Shown here in pieces: positions 1 through 9,520 of a stretch of 64,000 nt of DNA (positions are counted from its first letter, which is position 1; the number at the start of each line of letters is the position of its first letter). The stretch is from Acidilobus saccharovorans 345-15. GTDB taxonomy: Archaea > Thermoproteota > Thermoprotei_A > Sulfolobales > Acidilobaceae. Location: positions 310,001-374,000 of the forward strand of contig NC_014374.1 in NCBI RefSeq assembly GCF_000144915.1, given 5' to 3'. The notes beneath the pieces were generated by a model. The model saw nothing but the letters and a program-made list of their open reading frames with translations. It had not been told where the DNA came from and ran no database searches. The position numbers and the translations under genes are program-made.

Positions 1-443
1 ACGTAGGGGCCTATGCCAGGAAGATAGGGCTTGGCAGCAAGGATGGCATAAGGGCCCTCGTGGAGGCCCTGGTGAGCAGCGGAGTGGCCATGTGCATAGC
101 TGGGAGCAGCAGGCCTGCCAGCGGGTCTGAGCACCTGTTTGCCCACGCGCTCGAGATGATAAGCAAGAGGCCGCCCCTTCATGGTGAAGCAGTGGGCGTG
201 GGAACGATACTTATGTCATACCTTTACGGTAAGGACTGGGTTCGCATAAGGAGGCTGCTGAAGGAGGCAGGGGCCCCAGTTAATGCCAGGGAGCTGGGAG
301 TCACAGATGATGAGGTTATAGAGGCCTTGGTAAAGGCTGCATCGATAAGGCCTGAGAGGTACACCATACTGGGTGAGAAGGGCTTAACAAGGGATGCAGC
401 AGAGGAGTTGGCTACTAAGACTAAAGTTATCAATGGGGACTGA
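1..443 (+). CDS. egsA: Glycerol-1-phosphate dehydrogenase [NAD(P)+], C-terminal part
   Basis: The gene enters from the left edge and reads in the frame starting at base 3, giving about 146 C-terminal residues to the TGA at 441-443. The family makes sn-glycerol-1-phosphate from dihydroxyacetone phosphate, the step that fixes the stereochemistry of archaeal membrane lipids. Visible family motifs are [11 protein letters not shown] and [10 protein letters not shown], each with a histidine expected to bind the active-site zinc. The NAD-binding half lies outside the window. The GTG at base 60 is internal, not a start. Identity is based on these two motifs and the all-helical C-terminal character; I am confident of the family, while the cofactor preference cannot be seen. 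Confidence 0.9.
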   Translation, partial: VGAYARKIGLGSKDGIRALVEALVSSGVAMCIAGSSRPASGSEHLFAHALEMISKRPPLHGEAVGVGTILMSYLYGKDWVRIRRLLKEAGAPVNARELGVTDDEVIEALVKAASIRPERYTILGEKGLTRDAAEELATKTKVINGD

Positions 444-515
444 AGATATAAAACTCGGCAAACTGAACCTCTCCGAAACCTTCGATCAAACTGTGGCGAG
501 GCCCGCGGATGCATC

Positions 516-524
516 TTTAAAAAT
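516..524 (+). promoter_or_regulatory. TATA box for psmB (leaderless promoter)
   Basis: TTTAAAAAT is centred about 26 bases before the GTG start at 546, so transcription would begin at or next to the start codon. This is the usual crenarchaeal leaderless arrangement and supports the chosen start. No Shine-Dalgarno sequence is visible. Confidence 0.6.
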
Positions 525-545
525 CTGCCGTGCAGTAAACCGCTG

Positions 546-1184
546 GTGAAGAAAGTGTTCAGTTATGACGCACTAAACAGATACGGCAGGGGTTGGCATG
601 GGACAACGACCGTAGGCCTGATAGCGGGCGACTATGTAGTTCTTGCCGCGGATAAGAGGGCCACCGCTGGGACCCTGATAGCAAGCCGCACAGTTAAGAA
701 GATAGTTAAGCTTACGGACTACGCCGCAATGACCATATCAGGCCTCGTGGCAGATGCGCAGGCCTTGGCCGATGCCGTAAGGGAGGAGGCCAGGTACTAT
801 GAGCTTGACAGGGGCAAGAGGCTGAGCGTCTACGGCATGGCAACCCTTCTGGCCAATATACTCTCGTCGAGCAAGTACTTCCCATACCTGGTTCAGTTGA
901 TAGTTGGTGGATACGACACTGCTCCACACCTCTACGCCATAGACCCTTACGGAGGGGTCACAGAGGAGAAGGTCACATCTACGGGGTCAGGCTCCCCCGT
1001 GGCCCTCGGGGTCCTGGAGAGGGGCTACAAGGAGGGCATATCATTGGACGACGCTGTAAACCTAGCCGCTGAGGCCATAAGGTCCGCCATACTTAGGGAC
1101 TCGGCCACGGGCGATGGGATAGACGTCACGATAATAGGGCGCTCTACCTATCAGGAAAAGTTTATACCTTTTCAACCACGCTAA
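546..1184 (+). CDS. psmB: 20S proteasome beta subunit (active type)
   Basis: An N-terminal threonine hydrolase that forms the inner rings of the archaeal proteasome and degrades unfolded proteins in the cytoplasm. The 212-residue precursor has a 19-residue propeptide ending HG, then TTTVGL; cleavage would free Thr20 as catalytic Thr1. Counting from it, Asp17 and Lys33 are both present, and SGSGSP and the RDSATGDGID stretch supply the remaining active-site Ser and Asp positions, so this copy should be catalytic. Crenarchaea usually have a second beta subunit elsewhere. The GTG start matches a TATA box 26 bases upstream. It is followed 42 bases later by FttA on the same strand. Confidence 0.95.
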   Translation: MKKVFSYDALNRYGRGWHGTTTVGLIAGDYVVLAADKRATAGTLIASRTVKKIVKLTDYAAMTISGLVADAQALADAVREEARYYELDRGKRLSVYGMATLLANILSSSKYFPYLVQLIVGGYDTAPHLYAIDPYGGVTEEKVTSTGSGSPVALGVLERGYKEGISLDDAVNLAAEAIRSAILRDSATGDGIDVTIIGRSTYQEKFIPFQPR

Positions 1185-1226
1185 TCTTTTGTAGGAACTG
1201 TAGACCGTTCCTGCGGTGGTGCAGCT

Positions 1227-3251
1227 TTGGAGAGCCAGTCTCAACCAGGCGAAGAGAGGCGCCTGATATCAGGGCTTGAGCTGCGGAGACGAATAGTCGA
1301 GGAGATATACAAGAACCTCGGCAGCGCTGAGATAGCCAAGATAGAGTTTGAGGGCCCAGAGATAGCGATCTACGTTAAGAACCCCAAATGGATGCTGGAG
1401 GGCGAGGAGAAAGTAAAGGAGCTCGCCAAGCTCCTCAGGAAGAGGATAGTGGTTAGGAGCGACCCAAAGGCCAGGGCGACCAGGGAGGCCACGATAAAGT
1501 ACATACTTGAGAACGCCCCTCAGGACGTTACCATAGACCCGAGCGACATACAGTTTGATGAAGTCCTTGGAGAGGTGAGGGTGCTAACTGACAAACCCGG
1601 AAAGCTGATAGGGAAGGGCAAGACGTTCAGGAACCAGGTTCTAGCGGCCACAGGATGGAGGCTTGAGGTGCAGAGGAAGCCGCCCCTGGTCAGCAAGACG
1701 CTGGCGTCGCTCAACACTCTTTACCTGATGGCATCAGGCGAGAGGAGGCACGCGCTCAGGGAGATAGGGGAGAGGATCTACAGGGACATGATCTCAGGGC
1801 CCCGTTACGTGAGAATTACTGGCCTTGGAAGCTTCGGGGAGGTCGGTAGGTCCTGTATACTGATAGATACCTCGGAGAGCAAGATTTTACTTGATGTTGG
1901 CTTCGCCCAGAGCGGCTTTGGCCCTGACGCATACCCCATGTTTGACGCCCCTGAGCTGAGGCTTGACGAGCTGGATGCTGTAGTCATATCGCACGCTCAC
2001 ATGGATCACGTGGGCCTGGCCCCCATGCTCTACAAGTACGGTTACCGTGGGCCCATATACATGACTCCTGCCACGCGCGACATAGCCACCCTCATGTTGC
2101 AGGACTTCATAAACCTCTACATAAGGGAGGGCAAGGAGCCCCCCTACACCCAGAAGGACCTGATTACTATGCTTAATCACACTATAACAGTAAACTACGA
2201 TGTCGTCACCGACCTTTCGCCTGACGCAAAGCTCACCTTCAGCGATGCCGGCCACATACTGGGCTCTGCCCTGGTGCACATACACATAGGTCAGGGCCTT
2301 TACAACATACTTTACACAGGAGACCTCAAGTACTACAGCGTAAGGGATAACAAAGCCCTGAGACTCCAGCCCCCTGCCAACACGGAGTTCCACCGCATCG
2401 AGACGCTAATAATGGAGAGCACCTACGGAGCCACGGAGACGCCCACCCGCGAAGAAGCTGAGCAGCAGCTGATGGATCTGATCAACAGAACCTATAAGAG
2501 GGGAGGTAAGGTGCTGTTGCCAGTCATGGCAGTGGGAAGGTCGCAGGACATGATGGTCCTCCTCAACAAGGCTATGCAGGAGAAGAAAATACCTGAGATG
2601 CCCATCTACATAGATGGCCTAATCTACGAGGTCACTGCAATTTATACGGCTTACCCGGAGCTCCTCTCGAAGGAGATAAGGGACCAGATACTCAACGAAG
2701 GAGCGAACCCGTTCATTGGACCACAGATGGTGTTCGTGAACGACCAGAGCAAGAGGGATGAAGCCATATACAGCCAGGGACCAGCGATAATAATTTCAAC
2801 AAGTGGAATGATGACAGGAGGTCCCATACTTGAGTACTTTAAGGCATTAGCGGGCGATCAGAAGAACTCGCTAGTCTTCGTGAGCTATCAGGCGGCTGGG
2901 ACGCTTGGCAGGAGAATAGTTGAAGGTGAGCGGGAAGTACAGTTAGAGGACGAGAACAGGCTTAAGACGTACAAGGTGAACCTCGAGGTCGCAAGAATAG
3001 AGGGCTTCTCAGGCCACGCCAACAGGAGTGAGCTGCTGGCTTTCCTGAGGAGGCTCGCGCCAAAGCCCAGGACCATAATACTTAACCATGGCGAGCCTGC
3101 TGGGCTTTCCGCGCTGGCCTCAACAATTAAGGGTAGGTGGGACAAGCTAGGCTTTGATGCATCCCCAGAGGTGGTGGTGCCCGAGAACCTCGAGACCATA
3201 AGGGTATACCCCAGATCCTCAAAACTGCACAACGCCCTACTTTACAGTTGA
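1227..3251 (+). CDS. fttA: FttA/aCPSF1, KH-domain beta-CASP ribonuclease and transcription terminator
   Basis: A cytoplasmic endoribonuclease of the metallo-beta-lactamase/beta-CASP family, known in archaea as aCPSF1 or FttA, which cleaves nascent RNA and terminates RNA polymerase. At 674 residues it is a normal length. The N-terminal 180 or so residues hold the KH region (GKLIGKGK near residue 132). The nuclease core has HAHMDH near residue 256, the GHILGSAL metal ligand and ISTSGMMTGGP of the beta-CASP part, and ends with the SGHANR histidine motif and LNHGEP. All metal ligands appear intact. The TTG start follows GGTGGT at 1215-1220. A TTTATA sequence inside the end of psmB could give it its own promoter. 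Confidence 0.95.
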   Translation: MESQSQPGEERRLISGLELRRRIVEEIYKNLGSAEIAKIEFEGPEIAIYVKNPKWMLEGEEKVKELAKLLRKRIVVRSDPKARATREATIKYILENAPQDVTIDPSDIQFDEVLGEVRVLTDKPGKLIGKGKTFRNQVLAATGWRLEVQRKPPLVSKTLASLNTLYLMASGERRHALREIGERIYRDMISGPRYVRITGLGSFGEVGRSCILIDTSESKILLDVGFAQSGFGPDAYPMFDAPELRLDELDAVVISHAHMDHVGLAPMLYKYGYRGPIYMTPATRDIATLMLQDFINLYIREGKEPPYTQKDLITMLNHTITVNYDVVTDLSPDAKLTFSDAGHILGSALVHIHIGQGLYNILYTGDLKYYSVRDNKALRLQPPANTEFHRIETLIMESTYGATETPTREEAEQQLMDLINRTYKRGGKVLLPVMAVGRSQDMMVLLNKAMQEKKIPEMPIYIDGLIYEVTAIYTAYPELLSKEIRDQILNEGANPFIGPQMVFVNDQSKRDEAIYSQGPAIIISTSGMMTGGPILEYFKALAGDQKNSLVFVSYQAAGTLGRRIVEGEREVQLEDENRLKTYKVNLEVARIEGFSGHANRSELLAFLRRLAPKPRTIILNHGEPAGLSALASTIKGRWDKLGFDASPEVVVPENLETIRVYPRSSKLHNALLYS

Positions 3252-3260
3252 GGGAGCGAT

Positions 3261-4496
3261 TTGCCCTCCATACCCCCTGAGCTGTGCGCCAGGTGCAAGG
3301 GCTACAAGCTACTCTGCGGCCTGCCAAGGTGCCCCATACTGGAGAGGTTCAGAGTCCAGGTAAACGCCGTGCAGAGGATAAATGGAAAGGACGTGGTGGG
3401 CTCCACGCCTCCAAGCGTGCTGGTCGGCGAGTATGGATACCCTAAGGTCTCGTTTTACTACATGGTGCCCCCAGGTAAGTCATCAGATGAGGCGGCGTAC
3501 TATGATGCGCCTAAGCTATGGGCGGAGAGGAGGGAGACCCTCGGTAATATAGTGAAGCTCAGGGGGGAGATGGTATCCGCCTATGTAAGGCTTGACGTCA
3601 ATGAACCTTGGAGGTTGTACGAGACAGAGCTAGGGCTTGCGTCGCTCTCGGAGAGGCCCGTGGAGAGTGACGTACTCCTGAAGTCACTGCCGCTTCCGCA
3701 GCTCAAGTTTGACGGCATGACAAAACCCATGGGGCCCAGGGCCCCAGCCGAGAAGGTTATTGTGAGTGGGGCTCCCAAGCTTCAGAGAAAGGCCGAGGAG
3801 GCGATCTGGGACGATGCCAAAGCTGAAGATATAATATGGGAACTCTACCAGGCAGGTGTCGACGTCTATAAGATACAGGACATGCTAAGCCTTGGATTTC
3901 TTGGAAGGCTCAGGGCCAGAAAGCTGGTTCCAACAAGGTGGGCAATAACTGCAGTTGACGATATAATTTCAAGAAGGTTAAGGAGAGAGGTGAGGGACTT
4001 TAGAAGCGTTGACAGCGTTGAGGCAAGGGAAGCGGAGTACTTAGGGAACCGTTTCTTAGTAATCCTTATGCCTGGCGAGGGCACCTTCGAGTGGATAGAG
4101 GTGTGGCATCCGAGGGGCCTCTGGACACAGCAGGCCGAGAGGCCAATAGTGGAGCGAGTAGAGGAGGACCCGCTTGGAAGGGCATCAGCCATGGACGGCG
4201 GCTTCTCCGCGGCCCGTTTGGCGGTGCTTGAGGGCCTGAGAAGCTCAGCAAAGAAAGCCGACGTTGTAATTTTAAGGGAAATCCTGCCTACATACTATGC
4301 CCCAGTGGGCAACTGGCACATACGCGAGACCGTCAGGAGGGCCATGTCGAGCGAGTCGAAGGTATTCGATAGCGTGCAGGCGGCTGCCGAGTACGCAGCT
4401 AGCTGGCTCAGGGCGAGCCCTCAGGACGTTTTGGCCCAGAGCTCCCTGTTGGGCTTTAGGGCGAGGCAGAGAAGGTTGACAGACTTCCTAAGGTAG
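3261..4496 (+). CDS. nreA: NreA-type DNA repair protein with PCNA-binding C terminus
   Basis: Nre proteins are an archaeal family that act with PCNA in DNA damage repair. The N terminus has a four-cysteine zinc site (Cys9, Cys12, Cys19, Cys24 in CARCKGYKLLCGLPRC). The last residues, QRRLTDFLR, are a PIP box (QxxLxxF) for binding the sliding clamp, exactly at the C terminus as in the family. Length is 411 residues, as usual. The TTG start lies 9 bases after the FttA stop and is preceded by TTGAGGGAG, whose GAGGGAG is a good ribosome site, so it is probably co-transcribed with FttA. Recognition rests on both termini; the enzymatic activity of the middle region is not established. Confidence 0.9.
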   Translation: MPSIPPELCARCKGYKLLCGLPRCPILERFRVQVNAVQRINGKDVVGSTPPSVLVGEYGYPKVSFYYMVPPGKSSDEAAYYDAPKLWAERRETLGNIVKLRGEMVSAYVRLDVNEPWRLYETELGLASLSERPVESDVLLKSLPLPQLKFDGMTKPMGPRAPAEKVIVSGAPKLQRKAEEAIWDDAKAEDIIWELYQAGVDVYKIQDMLSLGFLGRLRARKLVPTRWAITAVDDIISRRLRREVRDFRSVDSVEAREAEYLGNRFLVILMPGEGTFEWIEVWHPRGLWTQQAERPIVERVEEDPLGRASAMDGGFSAARLAVLEGLRSSAKKADVVILREILPTYYAPVGNWHIRETVRRAMSSESKVFDSVQAAAEYAASWLRASPQDVLAQSSLLGFRARQRRLTDFLR

Positions 4497-4583
4497 CTAA
4501 GGCCGGCTGTAACTTAACTCAGCGAGTGACAGTATTAATATGAAGTTAAGTATAAAAACTTTTCAACACAAAAGGGTTCCAGA

Positions 4584-5060
4584 GTGCTAGCTATGGCAGA
4601 GGACGAGTGGGTAAAATCAAAGCTACAGGAGGTGCTGGAAAAAATAAGCTCTGAGGACAAGAGGATAACTCCGCAGAGAGTCCTCCTGACAAAACTTATA
4701 TTATCAAAGGTCAAGGAGCACGCCTCGCTTAAGGAGCTCTTCGACGCCGCGCAGGAGGAGCTTCCCCGTGTGGGCATTTCCACGGTCTATAATACCATAA
4801 AGATGCTGGAGAGCATGGGCATCGTGGATACATTCATTGTAAATGATAAACTGAGGATAGATCAGCCTATACCTCACATAAACGTGTACTGCCTGGACTC
4901 TGACAAAATCTTTGACGTTGATGGTGACGTAGCATCCACGGTCATGGATTCCTTGAAGTCAAAGGGGCTCAACGTTAAGAAGATAGTGGTTGAGGCCTAC
5001 TGCAGCGGAGAAAAGAAGGAAGACAGAGGGCCAGGAGACAGCATCTCCAACCTTATTTAG
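4584..5060 (+). CDS. Fur-family transcriptional regulator with reduced metal-site residues
   Basis: A 158-residue winged-helix regulator of the Fur/PerR/Zur type. The DNA-binding domain (residues about 25-95) shows the family pattern ITPQRVLLTKLIL, HASLKELFDAA and the recognition helix GISTVYNTIKML. The dimerisation domain is atypical: the usual HHH(D)H metal cluster is reduced to PIPHINVYC, and no CxxC pair is present; only single cysteines (VYCLDS, AYCSG) remain. Metal sensing may therefore be altered or lost. TATAAAAAC at 4551-4559 lies about 30 bases before the GTG at 4584, making this a near-leaderless start; the ATG at 4593 is an alternative. Confidence 0.85.
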   Translation: MLAMAEDEWVKSKLQEVLEKISSEDKRITPQRVLLTKLILSKVKEHASLKELFDAAQEELPRVGISTVYNTIKMLESMGIVDTFIVNDKLRIDQPIPHINVYCLDSDKIFDVDGDVASTVMDSLKSKGLNVKKIVVEAYCSGEKKEDRGPGDSISNLI

Positions 5061-5070
5061 CTCAGCTGAA

Positions 5071-5093
5071 GGTTCGTTAGGCGAACGCGAACC
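5071..5093. repeat. Inverted repeats GGTTCG/CGAACC between fur-like and thioesterase genes
   Basis: GGTTCG (5071-5076) can pair with CGAACC (5088-5093), or its inner GTTCG with CGAAC at 5082-5086, so two competing short hairpins share one left arm. It lies just after the regulator gene and before the thioesterase promoter. It could be a binding site for a dimeric regulator or a weak hairpin; nothing decides between them. Confidence 0.35.
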
Positions 5094-5167
5094 CGTTCTA
5101 GCTCGCGTGTCAAAGGAGCAGTGCTACCTTTTTAAATAAACTCTAGCACTCTAAGGTGGTGGTTTAG

Positions 5168-6205
5168 GTGGCCCGAGCGAGCTGCGAAAGAACACTGTCG
5201 CCATTGCAGACTGTCATGACATCCGTGTTTCAAGCGCTGCCTATGCATGCTAACCCCCTGGGGATGTTATTTGGAGGCATCATGGAGGACTGGATGGTTC
5301 AGGTCTCGAGTATGGAGGCAACCAGGATAGCCAGGAGGCCGACGCTGCTGGCAAGTCTTGAAAGCCTCTACTTCCTCTCACCCGTGCTTGTCGGCGAGAA
5401 CGCCATAATAACGGCATGGGTTGACTACGTTGGCAACAGCAGCATTGACCTCAGCCTCTTGGTAGAGGCCGAGAATCCAATAATGAACGAGAAGAGGCTA
5501 ACGACGCTAGCCCACATGACCTATGTGGCCGTGGGAAGGGACCTGAGGCCCGTCCCCGTGGGGGTCTGCATAGAGCCTAGAACCCCAGAGGAAGAGGCCC
5601 TCTACGAGGACGCTATCAAGAGAAGGAAGGCCAGGGAGGAGAGGATAAAAGATAGAAGGCAGAGGGTCTTTGACACGTCCCCTCCCAGGGGCCTCCTCGA
5701 CAAGTATACGGTGGTAACTAATAAGGTTGTGATGCCTGAGGACGTTATGCAGATAAACACCCTCTTCGCTGGGAGGCTAATGAGACTCCTTGATGAGGTA
5801 ACCGCCTTAGTGGCAACAAGGTACGCTCGCGGGCCAGTGGTGACAGCCTCTGTGGACAGCACCGACTTCTACACTCCGATACTCCTGGGGGAGACTATAG
5901 TGGCCTATAGCACGCTGACTTATGTGGGCAAGTCAAGCATGGAGGTGATGGCTAAGGTAATCAAGCGGGATGAGATAACTGGCGAGGAGCGCCACACGAC
6001 GACGAGCTACTTTACGCTAGTCCATGTAGGCCCCACTGGCAGGAGCGAGCCCGTGGAACCCTTTACACCGACGGAGGACTGGCAGAAGAAGCTTATGGCA
6101 GAGGCTGAGGAGAGGAGGAGCCTGAGGCTTGAAGGCCTTCAGGCCTTCAGGGATAACGCAGAGAAAGTCAGAGAGCTTCTGGCACAGAAGGGGCTGGCGC
6201 CCTAG
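5168..6205 (+). CDS. Acyl-CoA thioesterase, double-hotdog (BACH/ACOT7-like)
   Basis: Hydrolyses acyl-CoA to free acid and CoA in the cytoplasm. The 345-residue protein contains two hotdog domains (about residues 15-130 and 175-300). Each opens with the helix motif of the family: HANPLGMLFGGIMEDWM in the first and NTLFAGRLMRLLDEVTA in the second, the latter carrying the Asp expected to be catalytic. An extended acidic/basic helical tail follows. The GTG start has GGTGGT before it, and TTTTTAAATAAA at about 5128-5139 is a strong promoter. It ends 2 bases from the convergent thiolase; both act on acyl-CoA, which suggests fatty-acid or branched-acid turnover, though substrate range cannot be read. 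Confidence 0.85.
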   Translation: MARASCERTLSPLQTVMTSVFQALPMHANPLGMLFGGIMEDWMVQVSSMEATRIARRPTLLASLESLYFLSPVLVGENAIITAWVDYVGNSSIDLSLLVEAENPIMNEKRLTTLAHMTYVAVGRDLRPVPVGVCIEPRTPEEEALYEDAIKRRKAREERIKDRRQRVFDTSPPRGLLDKYTVVTNKVVMPEDVMQINTLFAGRLMRLLDEVTALVATRYARGPVVTASVDSTDFYTPILLGETIVAYSTLTYVGKSSMEVMAKVIKRDEITGEERHTTTSYFTLVHVGPTGRSEPVEPFTPTEDWQKKLMAEAEERRSLRLEGLQAFRDNAEKVRELLAQKGLAP

Positions 6206-6207
6206 CC

Positions 6208-7401
6208 TTAGACTAACTCTATGGCTATGGAGGCTGCCCCTCCAAGTCCATGACATATTGACGCTACCCCTCTCTTGCCTCCGTGCCTCCTCAGGACGTT
6301 AATCAGCTCCAGGGTTATCCTTGCGCCACTCATACCTAACGGATGGCCGACTGCTATGGCGCCTCCATGGACGTTCATGCGGTCATAGGGTATCCCCAGC
6401 TCCTTGTGCATTATATAGCTGTTCACTGCGAAGGCCTCATTGTTTTCCCAATAGTCAACCATATCAATAGTCCACCCGACGTCATCAAGCAGCTTCTTCA
6501 CAGCCCCCACGGGCGCCGCGGGGAACCTCCAGGTCTCAACGCCGTGGTAGGCAAAGCCTACTATGCGCGCTATGGGCTTAAGACCAAGCGACTTAACGGC
6601 CTCCTCGCTCGCTATGAGAAGAGTTGCAGCCCCATCGCTGAGCTGGCTGCTGGAGCCCGCGGTGTGAGGTCCTCTGCTGGTGAAGGCGTAGGGCAGCGAC
6701 TTGAGCTTCTCTATGCTGGTGTCCCTCCTTATCCCCTCGTCATGATCTAATACTACCTTTCCATTCTTTTCATAGGGTACCACGAAGTCCTTCATCAGGT
6801 TGCCATCCCACGCCTTAGCCGCACGCTCATGGCTTTCATATGATATTCTATCTAGCTCATCCCTTGGGGCGTTATACTCGGCCGCCGTCATGTCAGCCTC
6901 CTCGCCCATGACCTTATTAAGAAGCACGTCCCAGAGGCCATCGTATACCATAGCGTCTAAGATCTGCCACTCCCTACCTATGAGGTGTTTCATTCCCCAC
7001 CTTGCGGATGACTGAATTATAAAGGGGGCCATACTCATAGATTCCATGCCACCCGCGGCAATTACGTTATAAGAGCCCGACGCTATATAGTTGGCAGCTG
7101 TTATTATAGCCGCCATGCCGCTTGCGCATACCATGTCAACGGTCATTGAGTCTATGTGATAAGGCACCCCACTCTTTATTGCTACCTGCCTAGCTGAGTC
7201 CATACCAGTGCCAGCCCTTATCACGTGCCCATAAATTAACATGTCAAGGTCTGACGGCTTGAGACCAGCCCTTTCAAGGACCTCCTTAAGCGTGAATGAT
7301 GCCAGATCAACAGCCGGTATGTCCTTGTAAGCGCCTCCAAACTTGCCGACAGGCGTTCTAACGCCGTCTACTATGTAAACGTTCTGCTTAAGTTTGGGCA
7401 T
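6208..7401 (-). CDS. Acetyl-CoA C-acetyltransferase (thiolase)
   Basis: Condenses or cleaves acetoacetyl-CoA/3-ketoacyl-CoA. The 397-residue protein has the thiolase fold with nucleophile Cys92 in DMVCASGMAAI, the NEAFAVN motif and GGAIAVGHPLG carrying the catalytic His. The C-terminal cysteine motif reads CHGLGGA rather than the usual CIGGGQG, so the acid/base Cys is kept with altered neighbours. It resembles bacterial-type degradative thiolases more than the archaeal mevalonate thiolase, which normally sits beside HMG-CoA synthase; no such partner is here. The ATG start has an ATTATAAG promoter-like sequence on the minus strand at about 7434-7440. Confidence 0.9.
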   Translation of the reverse strand: MPKLKQNVYIVDGVRTPVGKFGGAYKDIPAVDLASFTLKEVLERAGLKPSDLDMLIYGHVIRAGTGMDSARQVAIKSGVPYHIDSMTVDMVCASGMAAIITAANYIASGSYNVIAAGGMESMSMAPFIIQSSARWGMKHLIGREWQILDAMVYDGLWDVLLNKVMGEEADMTAAEYNAPRDELDRISYESHERAAKAWDGNLMKDFVVPYEKNGKVVLDHDEGIRRDTSIEKLKSLPYAFTSRGPHTAGSSSQLSDGAATLLIASEEAVKSLGLKPIARIVGFAYHGVETWRFPAAPVGAVKKLLDDVGWTIDMVDYWENNEAFAVNSYIMHKELGIPYDRMNVHGGAIAVGHPLGMSGARITLELINVLRRHGGKRGVASICHGLGGAASIAIELV

Positions 7402-7544
7402 ATTGCGTCCCAGCTCTGACAGAACTTAGAGGCTTATAATGACTTTTCTTGAGGCATTAATAAGGTCAAGGACCACGCAAGGCCTTCGGCTATGCGGCTC
7501 AAGCTTAAAAGAGCCACTAACACTGGGAGAGCGGGTGTCAATTA

Positions 7545-8531
7545 TTGAAGCTATGGTCTATGGTGCTTGGGGGTTTTCCTCGCACGAGGGAGGCAAGGCA
7601 TGCGTTAAGGGACATGGAAAGGGGTGCAGGCTCACAGGTTAGCATAGAGTGGAACGTGACCGCGGAGGAGGCAGCAGTGATAGGCGTTCAGGAGGCCCTG
7701 GGCTTCAGGTATGTGGTCGACGGAATGGTTGACTGGCATGACATATTCAGGCCATTCGTTAATGCATGGAGAAACGTCGCGGTGAGCGGCCTCCTAAGGT
7801 ACTTTGATAATAACTTCTTCTACAGGGTGCCAGTGTTCACTGATAGGCCAGACCCTGATCATTTTGTATGGCCCCCGCGGATAAGAGCCTTCAGCAACAT
7901 AGCAGAGCCTAGCCCGCTCAAGGCCGTTATACCAGGTCCTCTGACGTTCCTCCTGATGTCCAAGAATGCAAGCGAGCTAAGCAAAGAAGACTTGGCAGAG
8001 AGCATAGCGTCGGCGCTTGCAATGGAAGCGCAGGCTGCGGAGGAAGCGGGGGCCGCGCTCATACAAATAGACGAGCCCTATATGACTGACCAGGAGCTCT
8101 CTAGGGATGATGCAATATTAGGCGTCGAGCTCATAAATAGCATTGTATCTAGGCTCAAGGTACCTACAGTTGTATCGCTATACTTTGACGTGGCCAGGGA
8201 GGACGTCTACGAGGCTCTTCTGAACATAAAGGCAACATATATTTCCATAGACGTAGCTGATGCGCCCACCAGGGCGCTGTCGCTTATAGCAAAGAAGGGC
8301 CTTGGGGGCCATAAACCAATTCTAGGAGTCATAGACGCCAGGAGAATAGAGAGTGACGACTTTAATAAAATTAAGGACTGGGCGCTCCAGGTTTCCAAGG
8401 AAGCAGGTGATGAGGAGATAGGCCTCACAACCACTACTTGGTTTGATGTGATACCGTATACATATAGCCTCAGAAAGGCTTACCTACTCTCTACCATAAC
8501 TGAAAGGCTTGGAGAGGTGATGTCACAGTGA
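7545..8531 (+). CDS. MetE-like protein, partner of the adjacent methionine synthase
   Basis: A 328-residue TIM-barrel protein of the cobalamin-independent methionine synthase superfamily (UROD/MetE fold). It begins with the family opening [21 protein letters not shown] and has [10 protein letters not shown], the conserved IDEP turn. It lacks the HxC and DCG zinc ligands seen in the next gene, so it is unlikely to activate homocysteine by itself. It overlaps the following gene by 4 bases (GTGA), implying translational coupling and a complex or shared pathway. The TTG start is preceded by GGGAGAGCGGGTG and by a CTTAAAAG promoter-like box at about 7504. Start choice is moderately sure. Confidence 0.8.
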   Translation: MKLWSMVLGGFPRTREARHALRDMERGAGSQVSIEWNVTAEEAAVIGVQEALGFRYVVDGMVDWHDIFRPFVNAWRNVAVSGLLRYFDNNFFYRVPVFTDRPDPDHFVWPPRIRAFSNIAEPSPLKAVIPGPLTFLLMSKNASELSKEDLAESIASALAMEAQAAEEAGAALIQIDEPYMTDQELSRDDAILGVELINSIVSRLKVPTVVSLYFDVAREDVYEALLNIKATYISIDVADAPTRALSLIAKKGLGGHKPILGVIDARRIESDDFNKIKDWALQVSKEAGDEEIGLTTTTWFDVIPYTYSLRKAYLLSTITERLGEVMSQ

Positions 8532-9520
8532 GCTATCAAGTGCCTTCAAAGTTCCCAACCACGGTGATAGGCAGTTACCCAAAGCTTCCAGAGGCCAGCG
8601 AGCTGATAAAGAGAAGGGACCGCGGTGAGATTTCCGAGGAGGAGTTCCACAGGCTCATAAGAGGTCCCATAGCAGAGGTTGTAAAGGACTATTTAGAGGC
8701 CGGGATAGACATAGTCAGTGACGGTGAGCAGTCACGTGAAGACATGGTAGTTTACTTCGCGCAGCGGGTGCAGGGCTATGAGGAGGGCGAGTGGGTAAGG
8801 ATTTACGATAACATGTACTTCAGGAAGCCTATAATTAAGGGGCCCCTCATAAGGACCTCGCCGCTTGCAATAGAGGACTGGCTTTACACCTCATCAATAA
8901 GCGGCGGGAGGCCCGTGAAGTTCATAATAACCGGACCCTATACCATGATGGAGTGGAGCTTCAACGTCTACTACAAAGACAGGAGTGAGCTTATTATGGC
9001 ATTAGCCAAGGTGATAAGGGAGGAGGTCCTTGACGCTGTTAGGGCAGGCGCCAAGTACATACAGGTGGACGAGCCTGCGCTTTCAACAAGGCCCTGGAGG
9101 GAGGAGGCTGAGCTGGCGGGGGAAGCGCTGCGCTACGTCTTCTCCGGCATAGAGGCTAAGAGGGTAGTTCACATATGTTACGGTAGGCTTGAAAGAATTC
9201 TGCCCTATATACTGGATTATCCTGTCGACCAGTTCGCTCTTGAGTTCAAGAACAGCAACTTCAGGCTGCTGCCCTACTTGAAGGAGTACGGCTACAACAA
9301 AGAACTTGGTTACGGCGTGGTAGACGTTCACAGCATGCAGGTTGAGACGGTGAAGGAGGTGAAGGAAGCCATAGAGAAGCTAATGAAGCTTGACGTGCTA
9401 CCCCCTGAGAAGGTTTACATAAACCCGGACTGCGGTCTCAAGCCATTGCCTCGCGAGGTCGCAAAGGCCAAGCTAGTCAACATGGTTAAGGCCGCCTCGG
9501 AGGCCAGGAGCGAATGGTAG
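8528..9520 (+). CDS. metE: Methionine synthase, cobalamin-independent (core MetE, catalytic half)
   Basis: Transfers a methyl group to homocysteine, the last step of methionine synthesis. The 330 residues match the C-terminal catalytic half of bacterial Met[16 protein letters not shown] at the start, [11 protein letters not shown], and the zinc ligands His and Cys in VHICYG plus the late Cys in [10 protein letters not shown]. The N-terminal folate-binding half of bacterial MetE is missing, as in archaeal core-MetE enzymes, whose methyl donor is a corrinoid or an unidentified carrier; the donor here is unknown. It overlaps the previous gene by 4 bases and the next one by 7, so it is the second gene of a tight operon. 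Confidence 0.88.
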   Translation: MSYQVPSKFPTTVIGSYPKLPEASELIKRRDRGEISEEEFHRLIRGPIAEVVKDYLEAGIDIVSDGEQSREDMVVYFAQRVQGYEEGEWVRIYDNMYFRKPIIKGPLIRTSPLAIEDWLYTSSISGGRPVKFIITGPYTMMEWSFNVYYKDRSELIMALAKVIREEVLDAVRAGAKYIQVDEPALSTRPWREEAELAGEALRYVFSGIEAKRVVHICYGRLERILPYILDYPVDQFALEFKNSNFRLLPYLKEYGYNKELGYGVVDVHSMQVETVKEVKEAIEKLMKLDVLPPEKVYINPDCGLKPLPREVAKAKLVNMVKAASEARSEW

